From Streptomyces solicavernae (GTDB lineage: Bacteria > Actinomycetota > Actinomycetes > Streptomycetales > Streptomycetaceae): a DNA stretch of 64,000 nt. Position numbers and translations under genes: made by a program. Where the stretch lies: positions 124,001 to 188,000 of the forward strand of contig NZ_JASCIR010000009.1 of assembly GCF_029968095.1 (NCBI RefSeq), read 5' to 3'. Below, piece after piece: positions 50,210 to 59,855 of the stretch; position 1 is the stretch's first letter; each line of letters starts with the position of its first letter. The notes beneath the pieces were generated by a model that saw nothing but the letters and a program-made list of their open reading frames with translations, made no database searches and was not told the origin of the DNA.

Positions 50210-51571
50210 TTACAGGACCGGCAGGTTCTTCCGCAGTTCAAAGGCGGTGACCTCGCTGCGGTACTCCTCCCACTCCTGCTTCTTGTTCCTGAGGAAAAAG
50301 TCGTACACGTGCTCGCCCAGGGTCTCGGCGACCAGTTCCGAGCGTTCCATCAGGGCGATCGCCTCGCCGAGGTTCTGCGGCAGGGGCTCGATGCCGAGGG
50401 CGCGGCGTTCCGCGTCGCGCAGGGCCCAGACGTCGTCGTCGGCGCCGGGCGGGAGTTCGTACCCCTCCTCGATGCCCTTGAGGCCGGCGGCGAGGAGGAC
50501 CGCGTACGCGAGGTAGGGGTTGGCGCCGGAGTCGAGGGAGCGGACCTCGACGCGGGCCGAGCCGGTCTTGCCGGGCTTGTACATGGGCACGCGGATCAGG
50601 GCCGAGCGGTTGTTGTGGCCCCAGCAGATGTACGAGGGAGCCTCGCCGCCCGCGCCCGCGGTGCGCTCGGAGCCGCCCCAGATGCGCTTGTACGAGTTGA
50701 CCCACTGGTTGGTGACCGCGGAGATCTCGGCGGCGTGGCGGAGGAGGCCCGCGATGAAGGAGCGGCCGACCTTGGAGAGCTGGTACTCGGCCCCGGACTC
50801 GTAGAACGCGTTCCGGTCGCCCTCGAACAGGGACAGGTGGGTGTGCATGCCGCTGCCCGGGTGCTCGGAGAACGGTTTCGGCATGAACGTGGCCTGCACG
50901 CCCTGCTCCAGGGCGACCTGCTTCATGACCAGGCGGAACGTCATGATGTTGTCGGCGGTGGAGAGCGCGTCCGCGTACCGCAGGTCGATCTCCTGCTGGC
51001 CCGGGGCGCCCTCGTGGTGGCTGAACTCGACCGAGATGCCCATGGATTCGAGCATCGTGATGGCCTGGCGGCGGAAGTCCATGCCCACGTTCTGCGGGGT
51101 GTGGTCGAAGTAGCCGGAGGAGTCGGCGGGGGTGGGTCGGGAGCCGTCCACCGGCTTGTCCTTGAGCAGGAAGAACTCGATCTCGGGGTGGGTGTAGAAG
51201 GTGAAGCCCAGGTCCGAGGTCTTGGCGAGGATGCGCTTCAGGACGAAGCGGGGGTCCGCGTACGACGGGGAGCCGTCCGGCATCAGGATGTCGCAGAACA
51301 TCCGGGCGGTGCCGGGGGCCTCGGCGCGCCACGGGAGGATCTGGAACGTCGCCGGATCGGGCTTGGCGATCATGTCCGACTCGTAGACCCGGGCGAAGCC
51401 CTCGATCGCCGAGCCGTCGAAGCCGATGCCCTCGTCGAAGGCCTGCTCCAGCTCGGCCGGTGCCACCGCGACGGACTTGAGGAAGCCCAGGACGTCCGTG
51501 AACCACAGGCGTACGAAGCGGATGTCGCGTTCCTCAAGGGTGCGGAGCACGAATTCCTGCTGCTTGTCCAT
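50210..51571 (-). CDS. glnA2: glutamine synthetase-like protein GlnA2 (probable gamma-glutamylpolyamine synthetase)
   Basis: 453 aa, GSI fold: IGFDGSAIEGFARVYESDMI, HPEIEFFLL, GSGMHTHLSLF, ICWGHNNRSALIRVP and DSGANPYLAYAVLLAAGLKG. The segment matching the adenylylation loop reads GYELPPGADDD and lacks the target Tyr, so GlnE should not modify it. By position and sequence it matches S. coelicolor GlnA2 (SCO2241), reported to glutamylate polyamines rather than ammonia (recall). ATG 51571. Single gene, divergent from the DUF3105 gene. Confidence 0.85.
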   Translation of the reverse strand: MDKQQEFVLRTLEERDIRFVRLWFTDVLGFLKSVAVAPAELEQAFDEGIGFDGSAIEGFARVYESDMIAKPDPATFQILPWRAEAPGTARMFCDILMPDGSPSYADPRFVLKRILAKTSDLGFTFYTHPEIEFFLLKDKPVDGSRPTPADSSGYFDHTPQNVGMDFRRQAITMLESMGISVEFSHHEGAPGQQEIDLRYADALSTADNIMTFRLVMKQVALEQGVQATFMPKPFSEHPGSGMHTHLSLFEGDRNAFYESGAEYQLSKVGRSFIAGLLRHAAEISAVTNQWVNSYKRIWGGSERTAGAGGEAPSYICWGHNNRSALIRVPMYKPGKTGSARVEVRSLDSGANPYLAYAVLLAAGLKGIEEGYELPPGADDDVWALRDAERRALGIEPLPQNLGEAIALMERSELVAETLGEHVYDFFLRNKKQEWEEYRSEVTAFELRKNLPVL

Positions 51572-51755
51572 AGCTACATCCTTGCAGTTCAGACGGTCTG
51601 TGCACCACCGCCCCGGCACGGTAGGGGCTTCAGTATCGAGGCCAGGGGTTTCCGCCAGATTACGGGCCCCTTGTGGCCTGCGACATCCCGGTGGCCACTA
51701 CGATCGGCGGGCCGCCGTACCCCGTCATCCATACCTTTGCGCAGAAGGACAACTC

Positions 51756-52460
51756 ATGGGTTCCAGCAAGACCTCCGGACAGGGAAGTTCGAGCGACCGC
51801 AAGGCCCGGATAGAGGCCATGCGCCGGGCCGAGCGGGCGCGGGAGCGCCGCAACCGGACCATCGCGATCGTGGCGAGCACGGCCGTCGTCGCGGGCCTGG
51901 TGGGGTTCGGCTCGTATCTGTTCATCCGCGAGCGGGACGAGCAGAAGAAGGAGGAGGCCCGGATCGCGGCCGAGCAGAAGGCGCAGGCCAAGGCCCGCAA
52001 GGAGGCCGCGGGGAAGTCCATCGAGGGCGAGAGGTCCTGGGACGCGAAGACGCTGGGACGCGACCACGTCACGAAGCCGGTCAGCTATCCGATGACGCCT
52101 CCGGTCGGCGGCGACCACGACCAGATCTGGATGAACTGCAACGGGGACGTGTACGGGAAGCCGATCCCGGACAAGCACGCCGTGCACTCCCTCGAACATG
52201 GCGCCGTCTGGGTGACGTACAACGAGAAGGCGAAGCCGGCCGACCTGAAGGCCCTTGAGGCGAAGGTCAGCGCGACGCCGTACTCGCTGATGAGCCCGGT
52301 GAACGAGCAGAAGGGCGCGCTGATGCTGAGCGCCTGGGGCAAGCAGGTCACCGTGGACAGCGCGAAGGATCCGCGCGTGAACACGTTCTTCGCCAAGTAC
52401 GTGCAGGGCAAGCAGACTCCGGAGCCGGGTGCGGCCTGCCAGGGCGGGATCGCGCAGTGA
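51756..52460 (+). CDS. DUF3105 membrane-anchored protein
   Basis: 234 aa. A basic N-terminus precedes one helix (TIAIVASTAVVAGLVGFGSY, residues 35-54), an Ala/Glu/Lys-rich coiled segment (55-90), then the extracytoplasmic DUF3105 domain (YPMTPPVGGDHDQIWMNCN; HSLEHGAVWVTY). The conserved His and Cys suggest metal binding. ATG 51756. Stop overlaps the DUF305 gene start (GTGA), so the pair is translationally coupled. Role unknown, possibly envelope copper handling. Confidence 0.88.
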   Translation: MGSSKTSGQGSSSDRKARIEAMRRAERARERRNRTIAIVASTAVVAGLVGFGSYLFIRERDEQKKEEARIAAEQKAQAKARKEAAGKSIEGERSWDAKTLGRDHVTKPVSYPMTPPVGGDHDQIWMNCNGDVYGKPIPDKHAVHSLEHGAVWVTYNEKAKPADLKALEAKVSATPYSLMSPVNEQKGALMLSAWGKQVTVDSAKDPRVNTFFAKYVQGKQTPEPGAACQGGIAQ

Positions 52461-53125
52461 GGCGTGCGGGGTGGGCGGCGGTGTGCGCCGCGGTGGTGCT
52501 CGCCGCTGCGGGCGGCGGGGTGACGGCCGCGCTCGCGGGCGGCGGCACGGTGCACGACCCGCCGCTGCCGCCCGCTCCGGCCGCGCACGAACGCCCGGCC
52601 GCGGACTCGGCGGACGCGGGCTTCGCCCGGGACATGGCGGTGCACCACCAGCAGGCGGTGGAGATGTCCTTCGTCGTACGGGACCGCACCGACGACGAGG
52701 AGGTGCGCAGGCTCGCGTACGACATCGCCAACACGCAGGCCAACCAGCGGGGCATGCTGCTCGGCTGGCTGGACCTGTGGGGGCTGCCGAAGGTGTCGGC
52801 GGGGCCGCCGATGGCGTGGATGGGGATGGGCGGGCACGGCGGGCACGGCGGTGGCCCCGGGGACGACGGGCGGCTGATGCCGGGCATGGCGACGAAGGCC
52901 GAGCTCGCCGAGTTGAGGAAGGCCGACGGCGAGCGGGCCGAAGTGCTGTTCCTGCAGCTGATGACGGCGCATCACAAGGGCGGCGTGCACATGGCCCAGG
53001 GCTGCGTGGACCGGTGCCGCCCGGGCGTGGAACGCGACCTGGCCGAGGGCATGGTCGCGGCCCAGGAGTCCGAACTGAAGCTGATGTCCGACCTGCTCAA
53101 GGCGCGGGGCGCGAAGCCGGGTTGA
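52457..53125 (+). CDS. DUF305 secreted or anchored protein
   Basis: 222 aa. Signal-like N-terminus RRAGWAAVCAAVVLAAAGGG, then two ferritin-like half repeats with His motifs: FARDMAVHHQQAVEMSFVVR (about residue 55) and MTAHHKGGVHMAQGCVD (about residue 170). A Gly/His/Met-rich loop lies between (MGMGGHGGHGGGPG). DUF305 proteins bind metals, commonly copper, outside the cytoplasm. GTG 52457 overlaps the DUF3105 stop. The two very likely work together. Confidence 0.88.
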   Translation: MRRAGWAAVCAAVVLAAAGGGVTAALAGGGTVHDPPLPPAPAAHERPAADSADAGFARDMAVHHQQAVEMSFVVRDRTDDEEVRRLAYDIANTQANQRGMLLGWLDLWGLPKVSAGPPMAWMGMGGHGGHGGGPGDDGRLMPGMATKAELAELRKADGERAEVLFLQLMTAHHKGGVHMAQGCVDRCRPGVERDLAEGMVAAQESELKLMSDLLKARGAKPG

Positions 53126-53324
53126 GGCTTGACTCCGCGCTCGGCGGCGCATGCGGTGGGCGTCCCCGCCTACGTACGGCGCCGCGGCCCGGTGTTCCGC
53201 TCCGTAAGACGGACGGGAATCCGTGCAACCTTGCGGCCGGGATGTGAGTCCTTCCTGCGCAGGGTCCGGTCGTGGACCCTGCTCGACCGCTCCTGCACCA
53301 GGAGCTCCCTCTCAAGGACTGCAG

Positions 53325-54176
53325 ATGACCACGCCCAGCCACCACCCCGGCCCGCCCTCGCCCTGGGACCAGCCGCCGTACCCCGGACCGCCGCCGCAGC
53401 CGCAGAACGGCCTCGGCATCGCGGCCCTCGTGCTCGGCATCATCGGCGCGGTGCTGTTCTTCACCGTCTGGGGCGGCGTCATCCTCGGCGTACTGGCCCT
53501 GATATTCGGCCTGATCGGCCTCTCCAAGGCGCGCAAGGGCATGGCCACCAACAAGGGTGTGGCGCTGTCCGGCACGGTCCTCGGCGGTGTCGCGATCGTC
53601 CTGTCGGTGGTGTGGCTCGTGGTCGTCGTGCTGGCCGTGCAGAAGGTGTCCGACGAGCTGGAGAAGGAGGCCGACCGGGTCGCCTCGGCCGACCCCGGCA
53701 CCAGCGACGGCGGCTCCGGCACCGGCGGCTCCGCGGGCGGCGAGGACACCGGGGAGCCGGGAGCGGCCGGGTCGGACGAGGCGCTGAAGTTCGGCGCGAC
53801 CCACACGTACGACGACGGCGTGAAGGTCACCGTCAGCAAGCCGCAGCCGTACAGCCCCGACCAGTTCGCCGCCGGGCACACGGACGGCAACGTGGCGGTG
53901 CAGTTCACGATCACCATCGTCAACGGCGGCAAGAAGACCATGGACGTCACCACCGCGCTGCCGTCGCTGCGGGACGCGAACGGCGCCGGCGCCGACCTGG
54001 TCTTCGACGGCAACAACGGCACCGAGCCCTTCAACGGCAAGGTCCTCCCGGGCAAGCAGGCCCAGGGCAAGTTCGCCTTCTCGGTGCCCGCGGACGCCAC
54101 GGAGGAGCTCCAGCTGCAGGTCGGCCCCGAGATCCTGAAGTACGACGAAGTGATCTGGACGGGCCCGGCGAAGTAG
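53325..54176 (+). CDS. DUF4190/DUF4352 membrane protein
   Basis: 283 aa. A Pro-rich cytoplasmic start (HHPGPPSPWDQPPYPGPPPQ) leads to two membrane helices of the DUF4190 type (GIAALVLGIIGAVLFFTVWG; GVAIVLSVVWLVVVVLAVQK). A Gly/Ser/Thr linker precedes a DUF4352-like immunoglobulin domain (TVSKPQPYSPDQF, VQFTITIVNGGKKTMDVTTA, GKFAFSVPADATEELQLQVG). ATG 53325. Domain combination common in Streptomyces and uncharacterised. A short hairpin (CCGGGGCGCC / GGCGCCCC, 54184-54222) follows. Confidence 0.85.
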   Translation: MTTPSHHPGPPSPWDQPPYPGPPPQPQNGLGIAALVLGIIGAVLFFTVWGGVILGVLALIFGLIGLSKARKGMATNKGVALSGTVLGGVAIVLSVVWLVVVVLAVQKVSDELEKEADRVASADPGTSDGGSGTGGSAGGEDTGEPGAAGSDEALKFGATHTYDDGVKVTVSKPQPYSPDQFAAGHTDGNVAVQFTITIVNGGKKTMDVTTALPSLRDANGAGADLVFDGNNGTEPFNGKVLPGKQAQGKFAFSVPADATEELQLQVGPEILKYDEVIWTGPAK

Positions 54177-54268
54177 CACGTACCCCGGGGCGCCTCCCGT
54201 ACCGGCGTGGGGCGCCCCACACCGCTCCCCCACCACATCGCGTCGCTCTGACGATTACACTGGGCCGC

Positions 54269-56044
54269 GTGCCTCAACTACGCCTCGCCCTGAATCAGAT
54301 CGACTCGACCGTCGGCGACCTCGCCCAGAACGCCGACGCGATCGTGCACTGGACCCGGCACGCCGCCGACCAGGGCGCCCACCTCGTGGCGTTCCCGGAG
54401 ATGGTGCTCACCGGCTACCCCGTCGAGGACCTGGCCCTGCGCCCGTCCTTCGTCGAGGCGTCCCGGCAGGCGCTGCGCGCCCTGGCCGCCCGCCTGGCCG
54501 ACGAGGGGTACGGCGAACTTCCGGTGATCGTCGGCTACCTGGACCGCTCCGAGACCGCGCAGCCGAAGTACGGCCAGCCCGCCGGCGCCCCGCAGAACGC
54601 CGCGGCCGTGCTGCACCGCGGCGAGGTGGTCCTCACCTTCGCCAAGCACCACCTGCCGAACTACGGCGTCTTCGACGAGTTCCGCTACTTCGTCCCCGGC
54701 GACACGCTGCCCGTCGTCCGCGTCCACGGGGTCGACGTGGCGCTGGCGATCTGCGAGGACCTCTGGCAGGACGGCGGCCGCGTCCCGGCCACCCGCTCGG
54801 CGGGCGCGGGCCTGCTGGTCTCCGTCAACGCCTCGCCGTACGAGCAGAACAAGGACGACACCCGCCTGGAGCTGGTGCGCAAGCGCGCCCAGGAGGCCGG
54901 GTGCACCACGGCCTACCTCGCGATGATCGGCGGTCAGGACGAGCTGGTCTTCGACGGCGACTCGATCGTGGTCGACGCGAGCGGCGAAGTCGTCGCGCGC
55001 GCCCCGCAGTTCGCCGAGGGCAGCGTCATCCTCGACCTGGACCTGCCGGCCGCGGGCCCGGCCCCCCAGACCCGCGGCGGAGCCGCTGGTGGACGCCTCG
55101 TGGACGACGGTCTGCGGATCGACCACGTGATCCTCTCCGAGGAGCCGGTCCCGGCGTACGAGGCGGAGCTCGCGGGCGGGTACGCGGAGCGGCTCGACGA
55201 CGCCGAGGAGGTGTACTCGGCGCTGGTGGTGGGCCTGCGGGCGTACGTCGCGAAGAACGGCTTCCGGTCCGTCCTGATCGGCCTCTCCGGCGGCATCGAC
55301 TCCGCGCTCTGCGCCGCGATCGCCTGCGACGCGCTGGGCGCGCAGCACGTGTACGGCATCTCGATGCCCTCGAAGTACTCCTCGGACCACTCCAGGGGCG
55401 ACGCCGCCGAGCTGGCCCGGCGGACCGGCCTCAACTTCCGTACGGTGCCGATCGAGCCGATGTTCGACGCGTACATGGGCTCGCTCGGTCTGACCGGGCT
55501 CGCCGAGGAGAACCTGCAGTCGCGGCTGCGCGGCACGATGCTGATGGCGGTCTCCAACCAGGAGGGGCACATCGTGCTCGCGCCGGGCAACAAGTCCGAG
55601 CTGGCGGTGGGATATTCGACGCTGTACGGCGACTCGGTGGGCGCGTACGGGCCGATCAAGGACGTCTACAAGACGGCGATCTTCCGCCTCGCTGAGTGGC
55701 GCAACCGGGCCGCGGTCGAGCGCGGGCAGACCCCGCCGATCCCGGAGAACTCCATCACCAAGCCGCCGAGCGCCGAACTCCGGCCGGACCAGGTGGACAC
55801 GGACTCCCTCCCGGACTACCCGGTGCTCGACGGGATCCTGGCGCTGTACGTGGACCGGGACAAGGGTGCCGGGGAGATCGTGGCGGCGGGGTACGAGGAG
55901 GAGGTCGTGGCGAAGGTGCTGCGGCTGGTGGACGGCGCGGAGTACAAGCGGCGCCAGTACCCGCCGGGCACGAAGATCTCGGCGAAGGGGTTCGGCAAGG
56001 ACCGTCGTCTTCCGATCACCAGTCGCTGGCGGGAACTGGGCTGA
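54269..56044 (+). CDS. nadE: glutamine-dependent NAD+ synthetase
   Basis: 591 aa, amidates nicotinate adenine dinucleotide using glutamine nitrogen. The N-terminal nitrilase-type amidase domain has Glu in FPEMVLTGYPVEDL, Lys in FAKHHLPNYGVFDE and Cys in ALAICEDLWQDGG. The C-terminal synthetase domain has the PP-loop IGLSGGIDSALCA, SSDHS and PGNKSELAVGY, ending KRRQYPPGTKISAKGFGKDR. GTG 54269. The ammonia tunnel links the domains in this family. The gene is single and converges with the MFS gene. Confidence 0.96.
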   Translation: MPQLRLALNQIDSTVGDLAQNADAIVHWTRHAADQGAHLVAFPEMVLTGYPVEDLALRPSFVEASRQALRALAARLADEGYGELPVIVGYLDRSETAQPKYGQPAGAPQNAAAVLHRGEVVLTFAKHHLPNYGVFDEFRYFVPGDTLPVVRVHGVDVALAICEDLWQDGGRVPATRSAGAGLLVSVNASPYEQNKDDTRLELVRKRAQEAGCTTAYLAMIGGQDELVFDGDSIVVDASGEVVARAPQFAEGSVILDLDLPAAGPAPQTRGGAAGGRLVDDGLRIDHVILSEEPVPAYEAELAGGYAERLDDAEEVYSALVVGLRAYVAKNGFRSVLIGLSGGIDSALCAAIACDALGAQHVYGISMPSKYSSDHSRGDAAELARRTGLNFRTVPIEPMFDAYMGSLGLTGLAEENLQSRLRGTMLMAVSNQEGHIVLAPGNKSELAVGYSTLYGDSVGAYGPIKDVYKTAIFRLAEWRNRAAVERGQTPPIPENSITKPPSAELRPDQVDTDSLPDYPVLDGILALYVDRDKGAGEIVAAGYEEEVVAKVLRLVDGAEYKRRQYPPGTKISAKGFGKDRRLPITSRWRELG

Positions 56045-56079
56045 CCCCAGGGGGGCGGGGCTGGGGCAAGAAAGAAGCC

Positions 56080-57306
<1,227 letters not shown>

Positions 57307-57441
57307 GAGAGAGACCCTTTACAACTGGCAGGGGGAGATGTCCGTACGCCCTCGTACGCACTTAAGTTCTCGTACGGAACAAAGTCTCTCAGGCGTTGTA
57401 TTCCGCGGGATGAGGGCCCCGTGAACGCGGGATGACGGTCC

Positions 57442-58464
57442 TCAGAGGGAGACCCGGGCCGCCAGCGGCAGGTGGTCGCTGTCCGTGCCCGGCAGGGTCC
57501 AGGACGCCTCCGGCTCCACGTCGCGCACCATGATCTGGTCGATCCGCGCCGCCGGGAACCCGGCGGGCCAGCTGAAGCCGAAGCCGTCGCCCGCCGCGCC
57601 CTGCGTGGAGCGCAGCTGCGAGGTGACCGGGGCGAGCGCGCGGTCGTTCATCGTGCCGTTGAGGTCGCCGAGCAGCACGACCTTCTCGACCGGCTCGTCC
57701 CGGATCGCGATGCCCAGGGCCTCCGCGCTGTTGTCCCGCTGCCCGGCGGTGAAGCCCGCGTCGGCCTTGACCCGTACCGAGGGCAGATGGGCGACGTACA
57801 CCGCGACGTCGCCCTGCGGCGTGTTCACGGTGGTGCGCAGCGCCCGGGTCCAGCCCATCTTGATGTCCACGGGCCGGCTGTCGCTCAACGGGTGCTTGCT
57901 CCACAGGCCGACGGTGCCTTCGACGGTGTGGTAGCGGTACGTCCGAGCAAGGGCGCGCTTGTACGCGGGCATCGCCTGCGGCGACAGCTCCTCCAGGGCG
58001 ACCACGTCCGCGCCGGACGCGGCGACCTTGTGGGCGGTGCCCTCGGGGTCGGGGTTCCCGGCGTTGACGTTGTGCGTGACGACGGTGAGGTCGCCGCCGG
58101 TGCCGGCCTTGTCGAAGACCAGGCTGCCGAAGAGGTTCACCCACACCGCGGCGGGCAGCACGACCGCGACCACCGCGGTGAGCGACTTCCGGGCGAACCC
58201 GAGCAGCAGCAGAAGCGGAACGCCGAGGCCGAGCCACGGAAGGAACGTCTCGATCAGGCTGCCGAGGTTGCCGACCGCATTGGGGATGTACGAGTGCACC
58301 GCCATGACCAGCGCGAGCACCACCGCGAAGAAGGCCAGGACGAGACCGCGGCGCAGGCTCCCGCGGTCCGGCCGCCAGTCGCCGCGCAGCCGCCGAAGCC
58401 GAGATCCGGAACGCGCGGCCCCCGAGCCTCGGCTCCCCGTCTCCGCCCTGTACGCCTGCGCCAT
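57442..58464 (-). CDS. membrane endonuclease/exonuclease/phosphatase (EEP) family protein
   Basis: 340 aa. Three membrane helices in the first third (GLVLAFFAVVLALVMAVHSY; LPWLGLGVPLLLLLGFAR; LTAVVAVVLPAAVWVNLFG) anchor an outward-facing EEP domain. Its motifs are VVTHNVNAGNPDPEG, LEELSP, VVLLGDLNGTMND, RIDQIMV and DSDHLPLAARVSL (catalytic Asp-His). ATG 58464 follows a weak ribosome site. Possible substrates are phosphodiesters such as extracellular nucleic acid, lipids or inositol phosphates. Divergent from panB with a 293-bp gap holding a CCGTACGACGGCCGTACG dyad. Confidence 0.88.
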   Translation of the reverse strand: MAQAYRAETGSRGSGAARSGSRLRRLRGDWRPDRGSLRRGLVLAFFAVVLALVMAVHSYIPNAVGNLGSLIETFLPWLGLGVPLLLLLGFARKSLTAVVAVVLPAAVWVNLFGSLVFDKAGTGGDLTVVTHNVNAGNPDPEGTAHKVAASGADVVALEELSPQAMPAYKRALARTYRYHTVEGTVGLWSKHPLSDSRPVDIKMGWTRALRTTVNTPQGDVAVYVAHLPSVRVKADAGFTAGQRDNSAEALGIAIRDEPVEKVVLLGDLNGTMNDRALAPVTSQLRSTQGAAGDGFGFSWPAGFPAARIDQIMVRDVEPEASWTLPGTDSDHLPLAARVSL

Positions 58465-58757
58465 ACCGTTGCCTCACTGCCTGCCGTGCACACCGTCCGC
58501 CCCAGACCCTAGGCGATGCGGTGCAGCCCTTGTCTCGCCGCCGTACGACGGCCGTACGTGGTCGAGGACGACGCGGGGCCGTGCGGAGTTCCGCCGGTGC
58601 GGGGCCGTGGGGCGGCTGTGACGAAACGCGCACGATGCGACGGCGGCGGGGCGGGTCGGGACCCCGCTCTGGCGCGGGCGGGCCGCGAGGTGCCACCATG
58701 GCGGTGATCCGGGGACGCCGTCAGGGCGCCACGAGATGACTTGAAGGAGCCGTCGTC

Positions 58758-59681
58758 ATGACGCAGATTTCGGCTGCGCACACGCCTGCCCCGCCGCAGG
58801 AGACCACCACCAGCAGCACCACCAGCAGCAGCACCACCACCGGCAGCAAGACTTCCGGTACGCCGCTCTACGGCGGCGTGACCACCCGACGCGTCACCGT
58901 CCGCGACCTCGCCGTCGCCAAGGAGCGCGGCGAGAAGTGGCCGATGCTGACCGCGTACGACGCGATGACCGCGTCCGTCTTCGACGAGTCGGGCATCCCC
59001 GTCCTCCTCGTCGGCGACTCGATGGGCAACTGCCACCTCGGGTACGAGACCACCGTGCCCGTCACCCTCGACGAGATCGCGATGCTCAGCGCCGCCGTCG
59101 TACGCGGCACCCAGCGCGCCCTGGTCATCGGCGACCTGCCGTTCGGCTCGTACCAGGAGGGCCCGGTGCAGGCGCTGCGCTCGGCGACCCGGCTGGTCAA
59201 GGAGGCGGGCGTGGGCGCCGTGAAGCTGGAGGGCGGTGAACGCTCGCTCGCCCAGACCGAGTTGCTGGTCTCCGCGGGCATCCCGGTCATGTCGCACCTG
59301 GGCCTGACCCCGCAGTCCGTGAACACCATGGGCTACCGGGTCCAGGGCCGCGGCGACGAGGACGCGCACCGGCTGCTCCGCGACGCGAAGGCCGCGCAGG
59401 ACGCGGGCGCGTTCGGGGTGGTCCTGGAGCTGGTGCCGGAGGAGCTGGCCGCCGAGGTGACGCGTTCCCTGCACATCCCGACGATCGGCATCGGCGCCGG
59501 GGCCGGCTGCGACGCGCAGGTCCTCGTGTGGACGGACATGATGGGGCTGACCTCGGGGAAGGTGCCGCGCTTCGTGAAGCAGTACGCTGCGCTGCGCTCG
59601 GTGATGGGGGACGCGGCGAAGACCTTCGCGGACGAGGTTCGCGGCGGGGCGTTCCCGGCGCCGGAGCACGCGTTCCACTAG
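58758..59681 (+). CDS. panB: 3-methyl-2-oxobutanoate hydroxymethyltransferase
   Basis: 307 aa, makes ketopantoate from alpha-ketoisovalerate and methylene-THF for pantothenate and CoA. Conserved blocks: LTAYDAMTASVFDESGI, LLVGDSMGNCHLGYETTVPV, GAVKLEGG, MSHLGLTPQSVNTMGYRVQG and PTIGIGAGAGCDAQVLVWTD. The first 35 residues are an extra Thr/Ser-rich tail (TTTSSTTSSSTTTGSKTSGT) not found in E. coli PanB. ATG 58758 follows GAAGGAG. The final codons are repeated three more times downstream. Confidence 0.96.
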   Translation: MTQISAAHTPAPPQETTTSSTTSSSTTTGSKTSGTPLYGGVTTRRVTVRDLAVAKERGEKWPMLTAYDAMTASVFDESGIPVLLVGDSMGNCHLGYETTVPVTLDEIAMLSAAVVRGTQRALVIGDLPFGSYQEGPVQALRSATRLVKEAGVGAVKLEGGERSLAQTELLVSAGIPVMSHLGLTPQSVNTMGYRVQGRGDEDAHRLLRDAKAAQDAGAFGVVLELVPEELAAEVTRSLHIPTIGIGAGAGCDAQVLVWTDMMGLTSGKVPRFVKQYAALRSVMGDAAKTFADEVRGGAFPAPEHAFH

Positions 59682-59753
59682 CTGGCCCGGAGCACGCGTT
59701 CCACTAACCCGGAGCACGCGTTCCACTAGCTAGCCCGGAGCACGCGTTCCACT
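59661..59753. repeat. four copies of the panB 3' end
   Basis: CCGGAGCACGCGTTCCACTA at 59661-59680 codes PEHAFH plus the first two bases of the stop. It recurs at 59687-59706, 59709-59728 and 59735-59753 with alternating spacing of 26, 22 and 26 bases. The last copy lacks the final A. Confidence 0.93.
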
Positions 59754-59855
59754 GCCCGGAGCGGAGTCCGGGGTAGAGGCCCGTGTCGGTGGGGTGTCGG
59801 ACCCTGTCGGTCGGCTGTCGGTGATCTGTCGGCAGCCCCCGGCAGGGTTGTCCCC

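Noticed and set aside
58465..58757. riboswitch or small gene between the EEP gene and panB
   Set aside because: Only one short dyad (CCGTACGACGGCCGTACG) and an Arg-rich 63-aa frame were seen; nothing resembling a known riboswitch fold.
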